Shown here: one piece after another, positions 17,396 to 26,108 of the stretch
How positions within the stretch are numbered: the first letter of the stretch is position 1
Layout of the letters: each line of letters starts with the position of its first letter
Origin: Ancrocorticia sp047501485
Lineage (GTDB): Bacteria > Actinomycetota > Actinomycetes > Actinomycetales > Actinomycetaceae
Length of the DNA stretch: 64,000 nucleotides
NCBI GenBank assembly: GCA_047501485.1
Contig: JAZDRN010000002.1
Location: 124,001 to 188,000 of the forward strand
Reading direction: 5' to 3'
The notes under the pieces: model-generated
Databases searched by the model: none
What the model saw: only the letters and a program-made list of their open reading frames with translations
What the model was told of the DNA's origin: nothing
Program-made: the position numbers and the translations under genes

Positions 17396-18237
17396 AAAGG
17401 ATACTGCTCGCGCTCTACAGGATCCGCGGGCCGCTGTATTATGCGGCCGCTGTGATCCTCATCGGCAACGTGCTCGTGGGTGGCAACGTGTCAGGCGATG
17501 GGGCAAGACAGACGCGACTCATCCTGGTCTGGGTAGCGCTCGGCCTTGCCGCCCTCTGCCTGATGCTGACCTTCCTGCTTCCCAGAACGCTTTCCGCGCT
17601 GCCCGAGCGGGTCGTCTCCTCGCCGGTGCGCGGCAGATGGCAAGCACTGAACAGTCCCGCATCCGCCGTTCCCAGCCACGGTGTGCGTGCCTACGGGCAG
17701 GCATACGCTATCGACCTCGTCTACGAGCCGGGTGATGCGTCGCGTCCCGAGTTCGGTGGATCGATGATGACCCCCTCGCTGGAGTATCCCGCTTTCGGTC
17801 AGCCGGTGTTCGCGATGATCGATGGAACCGTCGTCCGCACCTCCGACTGGCGCAGGGATCATCGTGCCCGCTCGAACAGCTGGGGTTTCATCTACATGAT
17901 GGTCGAGGGCATTGCCCGCGAGATGGGCGGGCCGGGCTTCATCGTCGGGAACCACGTCATCATCCGCGGCGACGAAGGAGTCTATGCGGTCGTCGCTCAC
18001 CTACGGCGCGGCTCGGTGACTGTGCGGTCCGGCGATCGCGTACGTGCAGGCACGCTTATCGGCAGGTGCGGGAACTCCGGCAACAGCAGCGAGCCGCATG
18101 TGCATGCCCAGGTGATGGATCGCGCTTCGTTCTGGACCGCCCTGGGTATACCGGTGTCCTTCGCCGGGATAAGGCTGGAGGGCGAGTCCGGGCCGCTCGA
18201 TGCGCTGCCCGTGAATGAGCAGTACATGGATGCTTGA
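17392..18237 (+). CDS. Membrane-anchored M23 (LytM-like) peptidase
   Basis: 281 aa from ATG 17392. Two hydrophobic segments near the N-terminus (about residues 14-32 and 43-63) anchor it in the membrane. The extracytoplasmic part carries an M23/LytM domain: YGQAYAIDLVYEP, FAMIDGTVV, GDRVRAGTLIGRCGNSGNS and PHVHAQVMD, the HxH zinc/catalytic motif. The first zinc His of the classic HxxxD motif is not visible at the AIDL position, so the metal site may be altered or may belong to a divergent subfamily. It is coupled to the ArsR-type gene before it. Expected function is peptidoglycan peptide cleavage or a non-catalytic LytM role. Confidence 0.85.
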   Translation: MKRILLALYRIRGPLYYAAAVILIGNVLVGGNVSGDGARQTRLILVWVALGLAALCLMLTFLLPRTLSALPERVVSSPVRGRWQALNSPASAVPSHGVRAYGQAYAIDLVYEPGDASRPEFGGSMMTPSLEYPAFGQPVFAMIDGTVVRTSDWRRDHRARSNSWGFIYMMVEGIAREMGGPGFIVGNHVIIRGDEGVYAVVAHLRRGSVTVRSGDRVRAGTLIGRCGNSGNSSEPHVHAQVMDRASFWTALGIPVSFAGIRLEGESGPLDALPVNEQYMDA

Positions 18238-18257
18238 ACTGCGACACGTCCCTAGAT

Positions 18258-18311
18258 GGGCATCACAGCGTTCTGTATGCCGTCCACGGCATACAGAACG
18301 CTGTGATGCCC
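18258..18311 (+). terminator. Very long perfect hairpin after the M23 gene
   Basis: A 26-bp perfect inverted repeat with only 2 nt between the arms (18258-18283 and 18286-18311). It lies 20 bp after the M23 stop, between convergent genes, and probably terminates in both directions. No U-tract is present. Confidence 0.75.
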
Positions 18312-18349
18312 GGTTGGGTCAGGGGTGGGCGCCGCCGACGAATATCGAA

Positions 18350-18384
18350 CGAGCGCCCCGGGCCGTCACGGCCCGGGGCGCTCG
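18350..18384 (-). terminator. Terminator of the pyrophosphatase gene
   Basis: A 17-bp perfect GC-rich inverted repeat (18350-18366 and 18368-18384) with a 1-nt spacer lies 21 bp after the leftward ppa stop. Confidence 0.8.
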
Positions 18385-18405
18385 CTGTAAGAGTGCTCGT
18401 CCATC

Positions 18406-18909
18406 TCAGTGATGGTCGTAGTAGCCCTGCTCCTTTGCCCGCTCGTAGGAGCGGTTGATCTCGGCCTCCGCGTCGAGACGGCCCACCCAGTGGGCGCCCT
18501 CCACAGACTTGCCGGGCTCGAGATCTTTGTAGACCTCGAAGAAATGCTGGATCTCCAAACGATGGAACTCCGAGATATCCTCGATCTCCGTGCGCCAGGA
18601 AGCGCGCTGATCGCCGGAGGGCACGCACAGGACCTTGTCGTCTCCGCCTGCCTCATCGCTCATGCGGAACATGCCAAGGGCGCGGCAGCGGATGACGCAC
18701 CCGGGGAAGGTCGGCTCCTCGAGTAGGACGAGCGCGTCGAGGGGGTCGCCATCCTCACCGAGCGTGTCATCAATGAATCCATAATCGTCCGGGTAACGCG
18801 TGGAAGTGAAAAGCATGCGATCAAGACGGATGCGCCCGGTCTTATGATCCACTTCGTATTTGTTTCGATTACCCTTGGGAATCTCGATGGTGACATCGAA
18901 CTCCAGCAT
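18406..18909 (-). CDS. ppa: Inorganic pyrophosphatase (family I)
   Basis: 167 aa cytosolic enzyme hydrolysing PPi to two phosphates, pulling biosynthetic reactions forward. The start is placed at ATG 18909 because AAGGAGA lies 6 nt before it and the resulting MLEFDVTIEIPKG matches the family N-terminus; ATG 18915 is directly against the ribosome site. Diagnostic residues: NRNKYEVDH, YPDDYGFIDDT, and the acidic metal-binding signature DGDPLDALVL. Length is normal. It is divergent from dacB and ends at two long hairpins. Confidence 0.96.
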   Translation of the reverse strand: MLEFDVTIEIPKGNRNKYEVDHKTGRIRLDRMLFTSTRYPDDYGFIDDTLGEDGDPLDALVLLEEPTFPGCVIRCRALGMFRMSDEAGGDDKVLCVPSGDQRASWRTEIEDISEFHRLEIQHFFEVYKDLEPGKSVEGAHWVGRLDAEAEINRSYERAKEQGYYDHH

Positions 18910-18984
18910 CAGCATTCTCCTTTGTGCAGATGGCTTCGGTCACGCTAAAGCTCGACCGACAGGCTCCCGTGCGACACTAGCACT

Positions 18985-20349
18985 GTGAATCGGAAAACAC
19001 AGGTTGCAGTGACTGCTCTATTGGCGCTTGGCGGAACCTACTTTCTAGCGGATGCCTTCGATCTTACCCCGGGACTCATCACTACGCGTCCTGTTGAGGA
19101 AAAAGCAGCCTCCTACCCGAGCGCCGATCCGGTGAGCATCGCGAGCCCGCAACTTCCGAGTCTGGACGAGGAAGCGGCGGTTCCCAGTGCCGACGACGTC
19201 CAGGCGGCCATCGACGAATTGCTCGCGAACCCCCAGCTCACAGGGCAGGCGTCGATCGAGATCGTCGACGCCGCAACCGGCGAGGTGCTGGGCGGTGCCA
19301 ACACGGATGTGGCGCGCATGCCCGCATCCAACCAGAAGCTGCTGACGGCCACGGTGGCGCTGGAGGTGCTCGGACCGCAGTCCACCCTCGAGACGACGGC
19401 AGCGCTAGCCGACGGCACCCTCTATCTCGTCGGCGGTGGCGACGCCATGCTGGCCGCAGGGCATGGTGATCCGGACTCGATCATGGGACACGCCGGGTTG
19501 GCGGACCTGGCCGATCAGACCGCGGAGAATCTTAAGGAATCCGGAACCACGGCCGTCGATCTCGCCGTGGACTCCTCGTTGTTCACGGGGCCTCTCTATC
19601 ATCCGGAAGTGGTGGGATCCGATACCTCGTACATCATGCAGATGCGGCCCATCGCCGTGGAACTCTCCCACGACTCGGAGGGGGCCTTCACGGCTGACCC
19701 GGACTTGCAGGCGCTCGATGCCTTCGCCGCCGCGTTGAAAGAGCGTGGTATCGCTGCCAATGTGATCGGCCGGGAGCAGGCCCCCACCCAGGCGCTCGAA
19801 GTGGGGGCGGTCGAGAGCGCGAGCATTCGCGAACTCGTGGACCACATGCTGACGGACTCTTGTAACACGACCGCGGACATTCTCGGTCACCTGGTTGCCC
19901 TCGCGGAGGGGGAATCGGGTGACTTCGAGGGTGCGGCACGGGCGACGACGTCCGTTCTCAAGGAGATGGGATACACCACGGCAGGGATCACGGTGTCCGA
20001 CAACTCGGGCATGTCCATCCTCAACCGCTTGACGACGGCCATCCAGATCGAGATCCTCGACGATGTCTACACCTGCGAGGAATGCAACCTGGAGGCGATC
20101 GCCTCCGGCCTTCCGGTGGCGGGCCTCAATGGAACCCTGAGCACACGAATGACGGAGCTCGACCTGGGCGGTCGCGTCCGAGCGAAGACGGGTACGCTCA
20201 TCATGGCCAACTCGCTCTCCGGGTTCATGATGACCGAAGGCGGACGGGTGCTGAGCTTCTCCGTCTTGGTGGACAACATCGAGGAAGGGACGACGCGCGA
20301 GATCCGCACGCTCATCGACGACTTCCTCGGTGAGATCGCCGCGCTGTAG
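18985..20349 (+). CDS. dacB: D-alanyl-D-alanine carboxypeptidase/endopeptidase (PBP4, S13 family)
   Basis: 454 aa penicillin-binding protein trimming peptidoglycan peptides outside the membrane. GTG 18985 gives a short Lys-containing N-terminus and hydrophobic segment (residues 6-22), a signal or anchor sequence. The three active-site motifs are present: SNQK (S115-K118), SDN (S338) and KTG (K401). The large insert between motifs 1 and 2 is typical of class C enzymes. It starts the conserved actinobacterial run continuing with the zinc-metalloprotease, tilS, hpt and ftsH. Confidence 0.95.
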   Translation: MNRKTQVAVTALLALGGTYFLADAFDLTPGLITTRPVEEKAASYPSADPVSIASPQLPSLDEEAAVPSADDVQAAIDELLANPQLTGQASIEIVDAATGEVLGGANTDVARMPASNQKLLTATVALEVLGPQSTLETTAALADGTLYLVGGGDAMLAAGHGDPDSIMGHAGLADLADQTAENLKESGTTAVDLAVDSSLFTGPLYHPEVVGSDTSYIMQMRPIAVELSHDSEGAFTADPDLQALDAFAAALKERGIAANVIGREQAPTQALEVGAVESASIRELVDHMLTDSCNTTADILGHLVALAEGESGDFEGAARATTSVLKEMGYTTAGITVSDNSGMSILNRLTTAIQIEILDDVYTCEECNLEAIASGLPVAGLNGTLSTRMTELDLGGRVRAKTGTLIMANSLSGFMMTEGGRVLSFSVLVDNIEEGTTREIRTLIDDFLGEIAAL

Positions 20350-20466
20350 CCTCTCCTGGCGTCGCCCGTGGAGAGGTGGAGGTGGGCCTCGCCGCCTGAG
20401 GCGCCTCGCACGATGCGGAATTCCGCCCGTGATACGAATGCGCTAGAACGTGTCGGAGGGCAGCGA

Positions 20467-20472
20467 TACGGT
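20467..20472 (+). promoter_or_regulatory. Candidate -10 element of a leaderless transcript (TACGGT)
   Basis: TACGGT lies 6 nt before the ATG at 20479 and no Shine-Dalgarno sequence is visible, the pattern of leaderless actinobacterial mRNAs. Confidence 0.45.
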
Positions 20473-20478
20473 TGTCCC

Positions 20479-21480
20479 ATGGTCCAGATTGATCCGAAGC
20501 TCGTGGGTAGGGTTTCCTCGTTGTTGTCAGGCAGGCCTCCCCAGGCCGAATCCCGCGAGGCGCATGCCGTCGTGACGGGGTTGCGGGCCATGGCGGCTCG
20601 CGCACCGGAGATCGTGGCTTCCGTCAGTGGGTTGGAGTCCGCCGCCCAGACCGGCGGTGTGCCCGTCTTTGTGGTCGATCGCGAGCGATGGGCTCAGGCG
20701 ACCGCGCAGTCACTGAGCCAGGTCCTCGAGGCGGGGGAGAGTGCGGCCCGCGGCGCGCAGAATATCGGTTCGCGTACATCCAGCGGTTGTGGCTCACCCT
20801 CGCCGCTGCTCTCCGCGGAGGTAGGAGCAGGATTGGCTCTGATGGCGAGGAGCGTGCTGGGGCAGTACGATCCGCTCGCGCCCGCCTCGGGCCTGCAGAC
20901 AGGTGAGGCTCCTCCTGGCCGGCTCCTTCTGGTGGCTCCGAACATCCTCGCCTTCCAACGTTCTTTCGATCTGGACCGGCGTGATCTCGCGCTCTGGGTC
21001 GCGGTCCATGAGCTCACACACGCTGCACAGTTCGCGCAGGCGCCCTGGCTCAAGGACTACCTCGTCTCTCGCGCGCGTCCCCTCATAGAAGCCGCCCAAT
21101 CCGGCAGCGGAGATTTCTCGCTCGAGTCCGGCCCCGGCGGTGAGATCAGTGCGATCATGAGTCTGCTGGAGGGGCACGCCGAATACGTCATGAATGCCGT
21201 TCCCATCGCGCTGCTGCCTGCGAAGCGGCGACTGCTGCGAGCCATGAAGCAGCGTCGCGAACAGACCAGCCCGCTCAAGAGGTGGCTGCAACAGGCTACG
21301 GGTATGGATATCAAGTTGGCGCAGTACTCCGCGGGAGGAACCTTCGTCTCCAGTGTGATCGCCTCGGCGGGCATCGACGGTCTGAATGTGCTGTGGGAAG
21401 ATCCTCTCAACGCGCCCAGCCTCGAGGAGATCTCCTCGCCTCTGACGTGGGTGCATCGAGTCTTCGGCGGGGACCGCTAG
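20479..21480 (+). CDS. Zinc-dependent metalloprotease-like protein (DUF2342 family)
   Basis: 333 aa from ATG 20479; the open frame extends upstream but the extension looks non-coding. The protein has a zincin motif HELTH (in WVAVHELTHAAQF) and a downstream Glu in LLEGHAEYVM, as expected for a metal-dependent peptidase fold. The family is conserved in actinobacteria between dacB and tilS and is often labelled coenzyme-F420-associated, but its biological role is unknown. No signal peptide is apparent. tilS follows after 3 bp, so the two are likely co-transcribed. Confidence 0.88.
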   Translation: MVQIDPKLVGRVSSLLSGRPPQAESREAHAVVTGLRAMAARAPEIVASVSGLESAAQTGGVPVFVVDRERWAQATAQSLSQVLEAGESAARGAQNIGSRTSSGCGSPSPLLSAEVGAGLALMARSVLGQYDPLAPASGLQTGEAPPGRLLLVAPNILAFQRSFDLDRRDLALWVAVHELTHAAQFAQAPWLKDYLVSRARPLIEAAQSGSGDFSLESGPGGEISAIMSLLEGHAEYVMNAVPIALLPAKRRLLRAMKQRREQTSPLKRWLQQATGMDIKLAQYSAGGTFVSSVIASAGIDGLNVLWEDPLNAPSLEEISSPLTWVHRVFGGDR

Positions 21481-21483
21481 ATC

Positions 21484-22644
21484 ATGGCCGGACCGCATCC
21501 CACGGTCGCGGCAGCACGTACCAGGCTGAGGGAACTGTTGAAAGAAGCCGGCGTCTCGCCGGGCGATCGTCTACTCGTGGCCTGTTCCGGGGGGTCCGAT
21601 TCGATGGCGTTGGCTCAGGCGGCACTTTTCGTCGCTGCTCGGGATGGCTATATTGTCGACACCCTGACGGTGGACCACGGACTGCGTGAGGAGTCGGCGC
21701 GCGAGGCCGCGGCCGTGGCGCGGACGCTACGCGAGATGGGAGCCCGACGTGCCGAGACCGTTCGTGTGAGCCTCGGCGTCGGAGCCGGCCCCGAAGCAGA
21801 GGCCCGCAGCGCCCGCTACGCGGCGTTGGCCGCGGCGGCAGCGGGCGAGTACGTGACAGTGAGTGACGATGGTGCACAACCGGCCGGTGAATCCGGTGGC
21901 GCAACCCATGGAGCGGCAACCGCCGCAGGCCGCTCGGACCGTGCCGCCACCGTCCTGCTCGGCCACACGGCCGACGATCAGGCGGAGACGGTGTTGCTCG
22001 GCTTGGCGCGAGGTTCGGGGGCGCGCTCCATTCGCGGAATGGCGCCGGTTGGCCCCCTGCCGGAACACGGCGCCGTCCGCGCCTTGCGTCCGCTGCTGGA
22101 TCTGCGGCGTGAGGACCTGCGCGAGGGTCTGCGCTCGGCTCACATCACATGGGTGGATGACCCGACCAACGAGCCCACCTCCCCGTGGCGTGCGCACGAT
22201 GGGACCATGCTGCGTCGCGCCGCAGTACGGCACCGTTCGCTGCCCGTCCTGGAGGAGGATCTGGGACCGGGAATCGTCGAGGCGCTCGCACGCACGGCGA
22301 AGTTGCTCCAGGCAGACGAGGAAGCACTCGAGGGCTGGGCTTGCCGTGAGCTCGAACGTCTCGCGATGTCCTGCGATACCGGTGTGGCGATCTCGGAACT
22401 GCGCGCCCTGCCCGTCGCCGTTCGCACCCGAGTGCTCCGCACCCTGGCGCTGCGTGCGGGCGCCAGGGGTGGAGAGTTGGTCGGCTGGCATGTCGACCAT
22501 CTCGACGAGCTGGTCACCGGCCCCGGGGGAGGTCGAGGCATCGATCTGCCCGGCGTCCGGGCTATGCAACGGGAGGGGCGTATCGTCTTCGACAGCGTAG
22601 GCTTGAGACATCACCGGAGAAAGGACAGCGATGGACGCTCGTGA
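21484..22644 (+). CDS. tilS: tRNA(Ile)-lysidine synthetase
   Basis: 386 aa. Modifies C34 of the CAU-anticodon tRNA(Ile) to lysidine so that it reads AUA. The N-type ATP pyrophosphatase P-loop SGGSDSMALA is at about residues 37-46, with the VDHGLRE and GHTADDQAET segments typical of TilS. An Ala/Gly-rich insertion of about 40 residues sits before GHTADD. The C-terminal substrate-recognition domain is short, as usual in actinobacteria. It overlaps hpt by 14 bp. Confidence 0.93.
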   Translation: MAGPHPTVAAARTRLRELLKEAGVSPGDRLLVACSGGSDSMALAQAALFVAARDGYIVDTLTVDHGLREESAREAAAVARTLREMGARRAETVRVSLGVGAGPEAEARSARYAALAAAAAGEYVTVSDDGAQPAGESGGATHGAATAAGRSDRAATVLLGHTADDQAETVLLGLARGSGARSIRGMAPVGPLPEHGAVRALRPLLDLRREDLREGLRSAHITWVDDPTNEPTSPWRAHDGTMLRRAAVRHRSLPVLEEDLGPGIVEALARTAKLLQADEEALEGWACRELERLAMSCDTGVAISELRALPVAVRTRVLRTLALRAGARGGELVGWHVDHLDELVTGPGGGRGIDLPGVRAMQREGRIVFDSVGLRHHRRKDSDGRS

Positions 22645-23185
22645 CATGGGGCAGGATCTCGATAAGATCCTGCTGACCAAGGAACAGATCGACGACAAAC
22701 TGACTGAAATCGCCGCGCAGATCGATGAATGCTATGGCGATCAGAACGTCCTGGTTGTCGGTGTTCTTCGCGGTGCCGTCATGGTCGTCGCGGACCTCGT
22801 ACGCAAGATCCACGCTCCCGTCACCATGGACTGGATGGCCGTCTCCTCCTACGGCAGCGGAACGAAATCATCCGGTGTGGTTCGGATCCTCAAGGATCTC
22901 GACACCGATGTCATGGATCGTGAAGTCCTCATCGTGGAGGACATCATCGATTCCGGCCTGACCCTGTCCTGGCTCAAGGCCAACCTGGAATCCCGCGGGG
23001 CCCGTAAAGTGCGCATTGCGACGGCGCTGCGCAAGCCCGAAGCCGCCAAGGTGGAGATCGACGTCGACTTCGTGGGTTTCGATATCCCGAACGAGTTCGT
23101 GGTGGGCTATGGGCTGGACTATGCCGAGAACTATCGCCACCTTCCCTTCGTGGGGACCCTCGCACCGCATGTTTACGGAGGATAG
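22631..23185 (+). CDS. hpt: Hypoxanthine phosphoribosyltransferase
   Basis: 184 aa purine-salvage enzyme transferring hypoxanthine or guanine to PRPP. The PRPP-binding motif VLIVEDIIDSGLTL is intact, with the upstream VGVLRGAVM segment and the C-terminal VGYGLDYAENYRHL purine loop. It starts inside the end of tilS, and ftsH begins on the base after its stop, giving a compact tilS-hpt-ftsH operon. ATG 22646 is an alternative start. Confidence 0.96.
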   Translation: MDARDMGQDLDKILLTKEQIDDKLTEIAAQIDECYGDQNVLVVGVLRGAVMVVADLVRKIHAPVTMDWMAVSSYGSGTKSSGVVRILKDLDTDVMDREVLIVEDIIDSGLTLSWLKANLESRGARKVRIATALRKPEAAKVEIDVDFVGFDIPNEFVVGYGLDYAENYRHLPFVGTLAPHVYGG

Positions 23186-25438
23186 ATGACGGGCAGTCAG
23201 CGCGAGGAAGCTCCTGCCGACGGTAGCGAAAGCAGCGAAATTGTCTCCGAAGGAGATGACGGACCCGCTACCGAGCCGACGCGAGGATCGGACGATCCGG
23301 GGCATGCTCCGCCGTCGAACGTGGAAAAGAAACCTGGGGCCGGCGAACGCACGGAACGCGGACGCAGAAGCCGCTGGACCATCTCCGCGGTGATCGCTGT
23401 CGTGCTGGTCGCCGTGGGCATGGCCGTCTGGGCGTTCATGGGCTCGGACCATTTCAAGTCCATCAAGACATCCGAGGGCATCGAGCTACTTCAGGGATCC
23501 ACGGTCACGCGCGTCGAGATGACCGAGGGATCCCAGCGGGTGCGACTGTGGCTGTCGGAACCCACGCAGACCGTGGAGTCCGATGGAAGGCAGCAGGACG
23601 TGGGCAAGCTGGTGCAGTTCTCCTACGTGCGCCCGCAGGCCGAGGAGGTCGCGGAGTTGGTGCGCGAGGTCGAACCGGAGTTGGGATACGACTCCCGGGT
23701 ACCGCAGAGTTCGGCCCTGGGCTCGATGCTCATGCTCTTCATCCCGATGGTGATCATCTTCGGCGCTTTCCTCTTCCTTCTGCCGAGGATACAGTCGGGC
23801 GCCGGGGGCCTCGGCAAGCTGCGCGACCGCTCCCGCTTCGAGGGCGACAAACCGGACATCACGTTCGTCGATGTGGCCGGCGAGGACGAGGCCGTGGCGG
23901 AATTGCGGGAGATCACCGAGTTCCTCACCAATCCCGAGCGTTTCCACGCACTCGGGGCGAAGATTCCTCGTGGTGTTCTGCTCTATGGCCCACCCGGAAC
24001 GGGAAAGACTCTTCTGGCGCGGGCCGTGGCCGGGGAGGCTGGCGTGCCCTTCTACTCGATTTCGGCCTCGGAATTCGTGGAGATGTACGTGGGCGTGGGC
24101 GCCTCGCGCGTGCGCAAGCTCTTCGAGCAGGCCAAACAGCACGCCCCGGCCATTGTCTTCGTGGACGAGATCGACGCTGTCGGTCGCGGCCGCGGTATCG
24201 GCACCGGTGGGGGAAGCGATGAACGCGAGCAGACTCTCAACCAGTTGCTGGTGGAGTTGGACGGCTTCGACTCTCGCACGAATGTCATTCTGGTGGCGGC
24301 CACCAACCGGCCCGACGTGCTGGACACGGCGCTGCTGCGGCCCGGGCGCTTCGACCGACAGATCGCCGTCGACGCCCCGGACCTGCGCGGTCGCGAGGCG
24401 ATCCTCCGAGTGCACGCGCGGGGCAAGCCTCTCGCCGACGCCGTCGATCTGAATTCGATCGCGCGCCGCACGCCCGGCTTCACCGGCGCGGACCTGGAGA
24501 ACGCGCTCAACGAGGCCGCTTTGCTGGCCGCCCGTCAGGGCCGCCCCGTCATCGAGATGGACGATGTGGACGAGGCGATCGACAGGGTCGTGGCTGGGCC
24601 GCAGCGCCAGTCACGGGTTATGAATGCCCAGGACAAGCGCATGACCGCCTACCACGAGGGTGGGCACGCGCTCGTGGCGGCGGGCCTCCATCACTCCAAC
24701 GCGGTGACGAAGGTGACGATCCTTCCGCGCGGCAGGGCGCTCGGCTACACGATGATGATGCCCGCCGAGGATCGCTACTCCGTTTCCCGCAACGAGTTGC
24801 TGGACCAGATGGCTTACGCCCTCGGCGGCCGCGTCGCCGAGGAGATCATCTTCGGAGACCCCTCCACGGGAGCGGCAAACGACATTCAGAAGGCCACGGA
24901 CGTTGCCCGGAAGATGATCACCGAATACGGAATGAGCGCCGCCATCGGAGCGGTCCGTCTCGTTGCCGACGACGCAGATCCACTCGGACAGGGCGGTTTC
25001 ACCGGCGCGGGCAACAGGCATTCGGATGCCGTCACCGCGCAGGTGGATCGGGAGGTGCGCGAACTCATCGACGCCGCGCACGACGAGGCCTGGCGGATCG
25101 TCATCGAGAACCGAGACGTGCTGGAGATCCTGGCCGGCCGCCTGCTGGAGAAGGAGACGGTCCTGCAGCCGGAGCTGGATGAGATCTTCGCCCGGGTGCG
25201 CAAGGCGCCGACCAGGAAGGTCTGGCTCTCGTCGCCGCACCGCGACGCCTCGGCCATCCGCGCGACCGCTGGCGAATCGACGCCTTCGGGTGGAACAAGC
25301 GAAGCAGAAACCACGGAAACGCCGGAGAACGCCGGTGAAACGAGGGCCACGGATGCGGCAAGGCCAACGGATCGTTCCGCACCCGCGCCCCGAGATATTC
25401 CCGAACCGCCGGCCCAGGAGGAAGATCCCCATGAGTGA
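23186..25438 (+). CDS. ftsH: ATP-dependent membrane zinc protease FtsH
   Basis: 750 aa membrane AAA+ protease for quality control of membrane and short-lived proteins. The N-terminal ~60 residues are an unusual charged, disordered extension. Transmembrane helices lie near residues 68-88 and 178-200 with an extracytoplasmic domain between. AAA+ signatures are Walker A GPPGTGKT (268-275), Walker B IVFVDEID, and the second region of homology ending RPGRFDR. The zinc site is HEGGH (490-494). The C-terminal ~80 residues are Pro/Glu/Thr-rich and disordered. folE starts within its last codons (8-bp overlap). Confidence 0.97.
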   Translation: MTGSQREEAPADGSESSEIVSEGDDGPATEPTRGSDDPGHAPPSNVEKKPGAGERTERGRRSRWTISAVIAVVLVAVGMAVWAFMGSDHFKSIKTSEGIELLQGSTVTRVEMTEGSQRVRLWLSEPTQTVESDGRQQDVGKLVQFSYVRPQAEEVAELVREVEPELGYDSRVPQSSALGSMLMLFIPMVIIFGAFLFLLPRIQSGAGGLGKLRDRSRFEGDKPDITFVDVAGEDEAVAELREITEFLTNPERFHALGAKIPRGVLLYGPPGTGKTLLARAVAGEAGVPFYSISASEFVEMYVGVGASRVRKLFEQAKQHAPAIVFVDEIDAVGRGRGIGTGGGSDEREQTLNQLLVELDGFDSRTNVILVAATNRPDVLDTALLRPGRFDRQIAVDAPDLRGREAILRVHARGKPLADAVDLNSIARRTPGFTGADLENALNEAALLAARQGRPVIEMDDVDEAIDRVVAGPQRQSRVMNAQDKRMTAYHEGGHALVAAGLHHSNAVTKVTILPRGRALGYTMMMPAEDRYSVSRNELLDQMAYALGGRVAEEIIFGDPSTGAANDIQKATDVARKMITEYGMSAAIGAVRLVADDADPLGQGGFTGAGNRHSDAVTAQVDREVRELIDAAHDEAWRIVIENRDVLEILAGRLLEKETVLQPELDEIFARVRKAPTRKVWLSSPHRDASAIRATAGESTPSGGTSEAETTETPENAGETRATDAARPTDRSAPAPRDIPEPPAQEEDPHE

Positions 25439-26021
25439 CAGCGTCGAGCACCAGCCGCGTTCATATGATGAGGACGCGGTGCGCCGCGCCATTCGCGACC
25501 TCCTGGTGGCGGTTGGCGAGGACCCGGACCGCGACGGGCTCCGCGACACCCCGGACCGCATGGCCCGCGCCTATCGGGAGATGTTCGACGGGCTGCACCG
25601 AGATCCCTCAGATGTGCTGAGCGCGACCTTCGATATCGGGCACTCGGAGATGGTGCTGGTCAAGGACATCCCGATGTATTCGACCTGCGAGCATCATCTG
25701 CTGCCTTTCCACGGGGTCGCGCACGTGGCCTACATTCCGGCGGAGAACGGCGTGGTGACCGGGCTGTCCAAGGTCGCGCGCCTCGTTGACGGATTTGCAC
25801 GGCGCCCGCAGGTGCAGGAGCGTCTTACCTCGCAGGTAGCGGACGCTCTGGTGGAACGCCTTGGGGCTCGAGGCGTGATCGTCGTCGTCGAGGCCGAGCA
25901 CCTGTGCATGTCCATGCGCGGCGTGCGCAAGCCGGGGTCGCGTACCATCACCTCCGCGGTGCGCGGCATCATGCGAAACCAGGCGACTCGTGCGGAGGCC
26001 ATGAGCCTCATCAATTCTTAA
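25431..26021 (+). CDS. folE: GTP cyclohydrolase I
   Basis: 196 aa. First enzyme of folate synthesis, converting GTP to 7,8-dihydroneopterin triphosphate. ATG 25431 follows CAGGAGGAAG, giving an 8-bp overlap with ftsH. Zinc ligands are present: Cys and His in STCEHHLLPFHG, and the second Cys in AEHLCMSMRGVRKPGS. Length and end match the family. The run folE-folP-folBK supplies three of the pathway steps in order. Confidence 0.97.
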   Translation: MSDSVEHQPRSYDEDAVRRAIRDLLVAVGEDPDRDGLRDTPDRMARAYREMFDGLHRDPSDVLSATFDIGHSEMVLVKDIPMYSTCEHHLLPFHGVAHVAYIPAENGVVTGLSKVARLVDGFARRPQVQERLTSQVADALVERLGARGVIVVVEAEHLCMSMRGVRKPGSRTITSAVRGIMRNQATRAEAMSLINS

Positions 26022-26108
26022 GCAGTACATTGGGAGTGTGATTCGACTCCGCGAATCCCCGAGTTCATCTCCGAAGGATTTCTTAATCTTCCACGGAAAG
26101 GAAGACCG

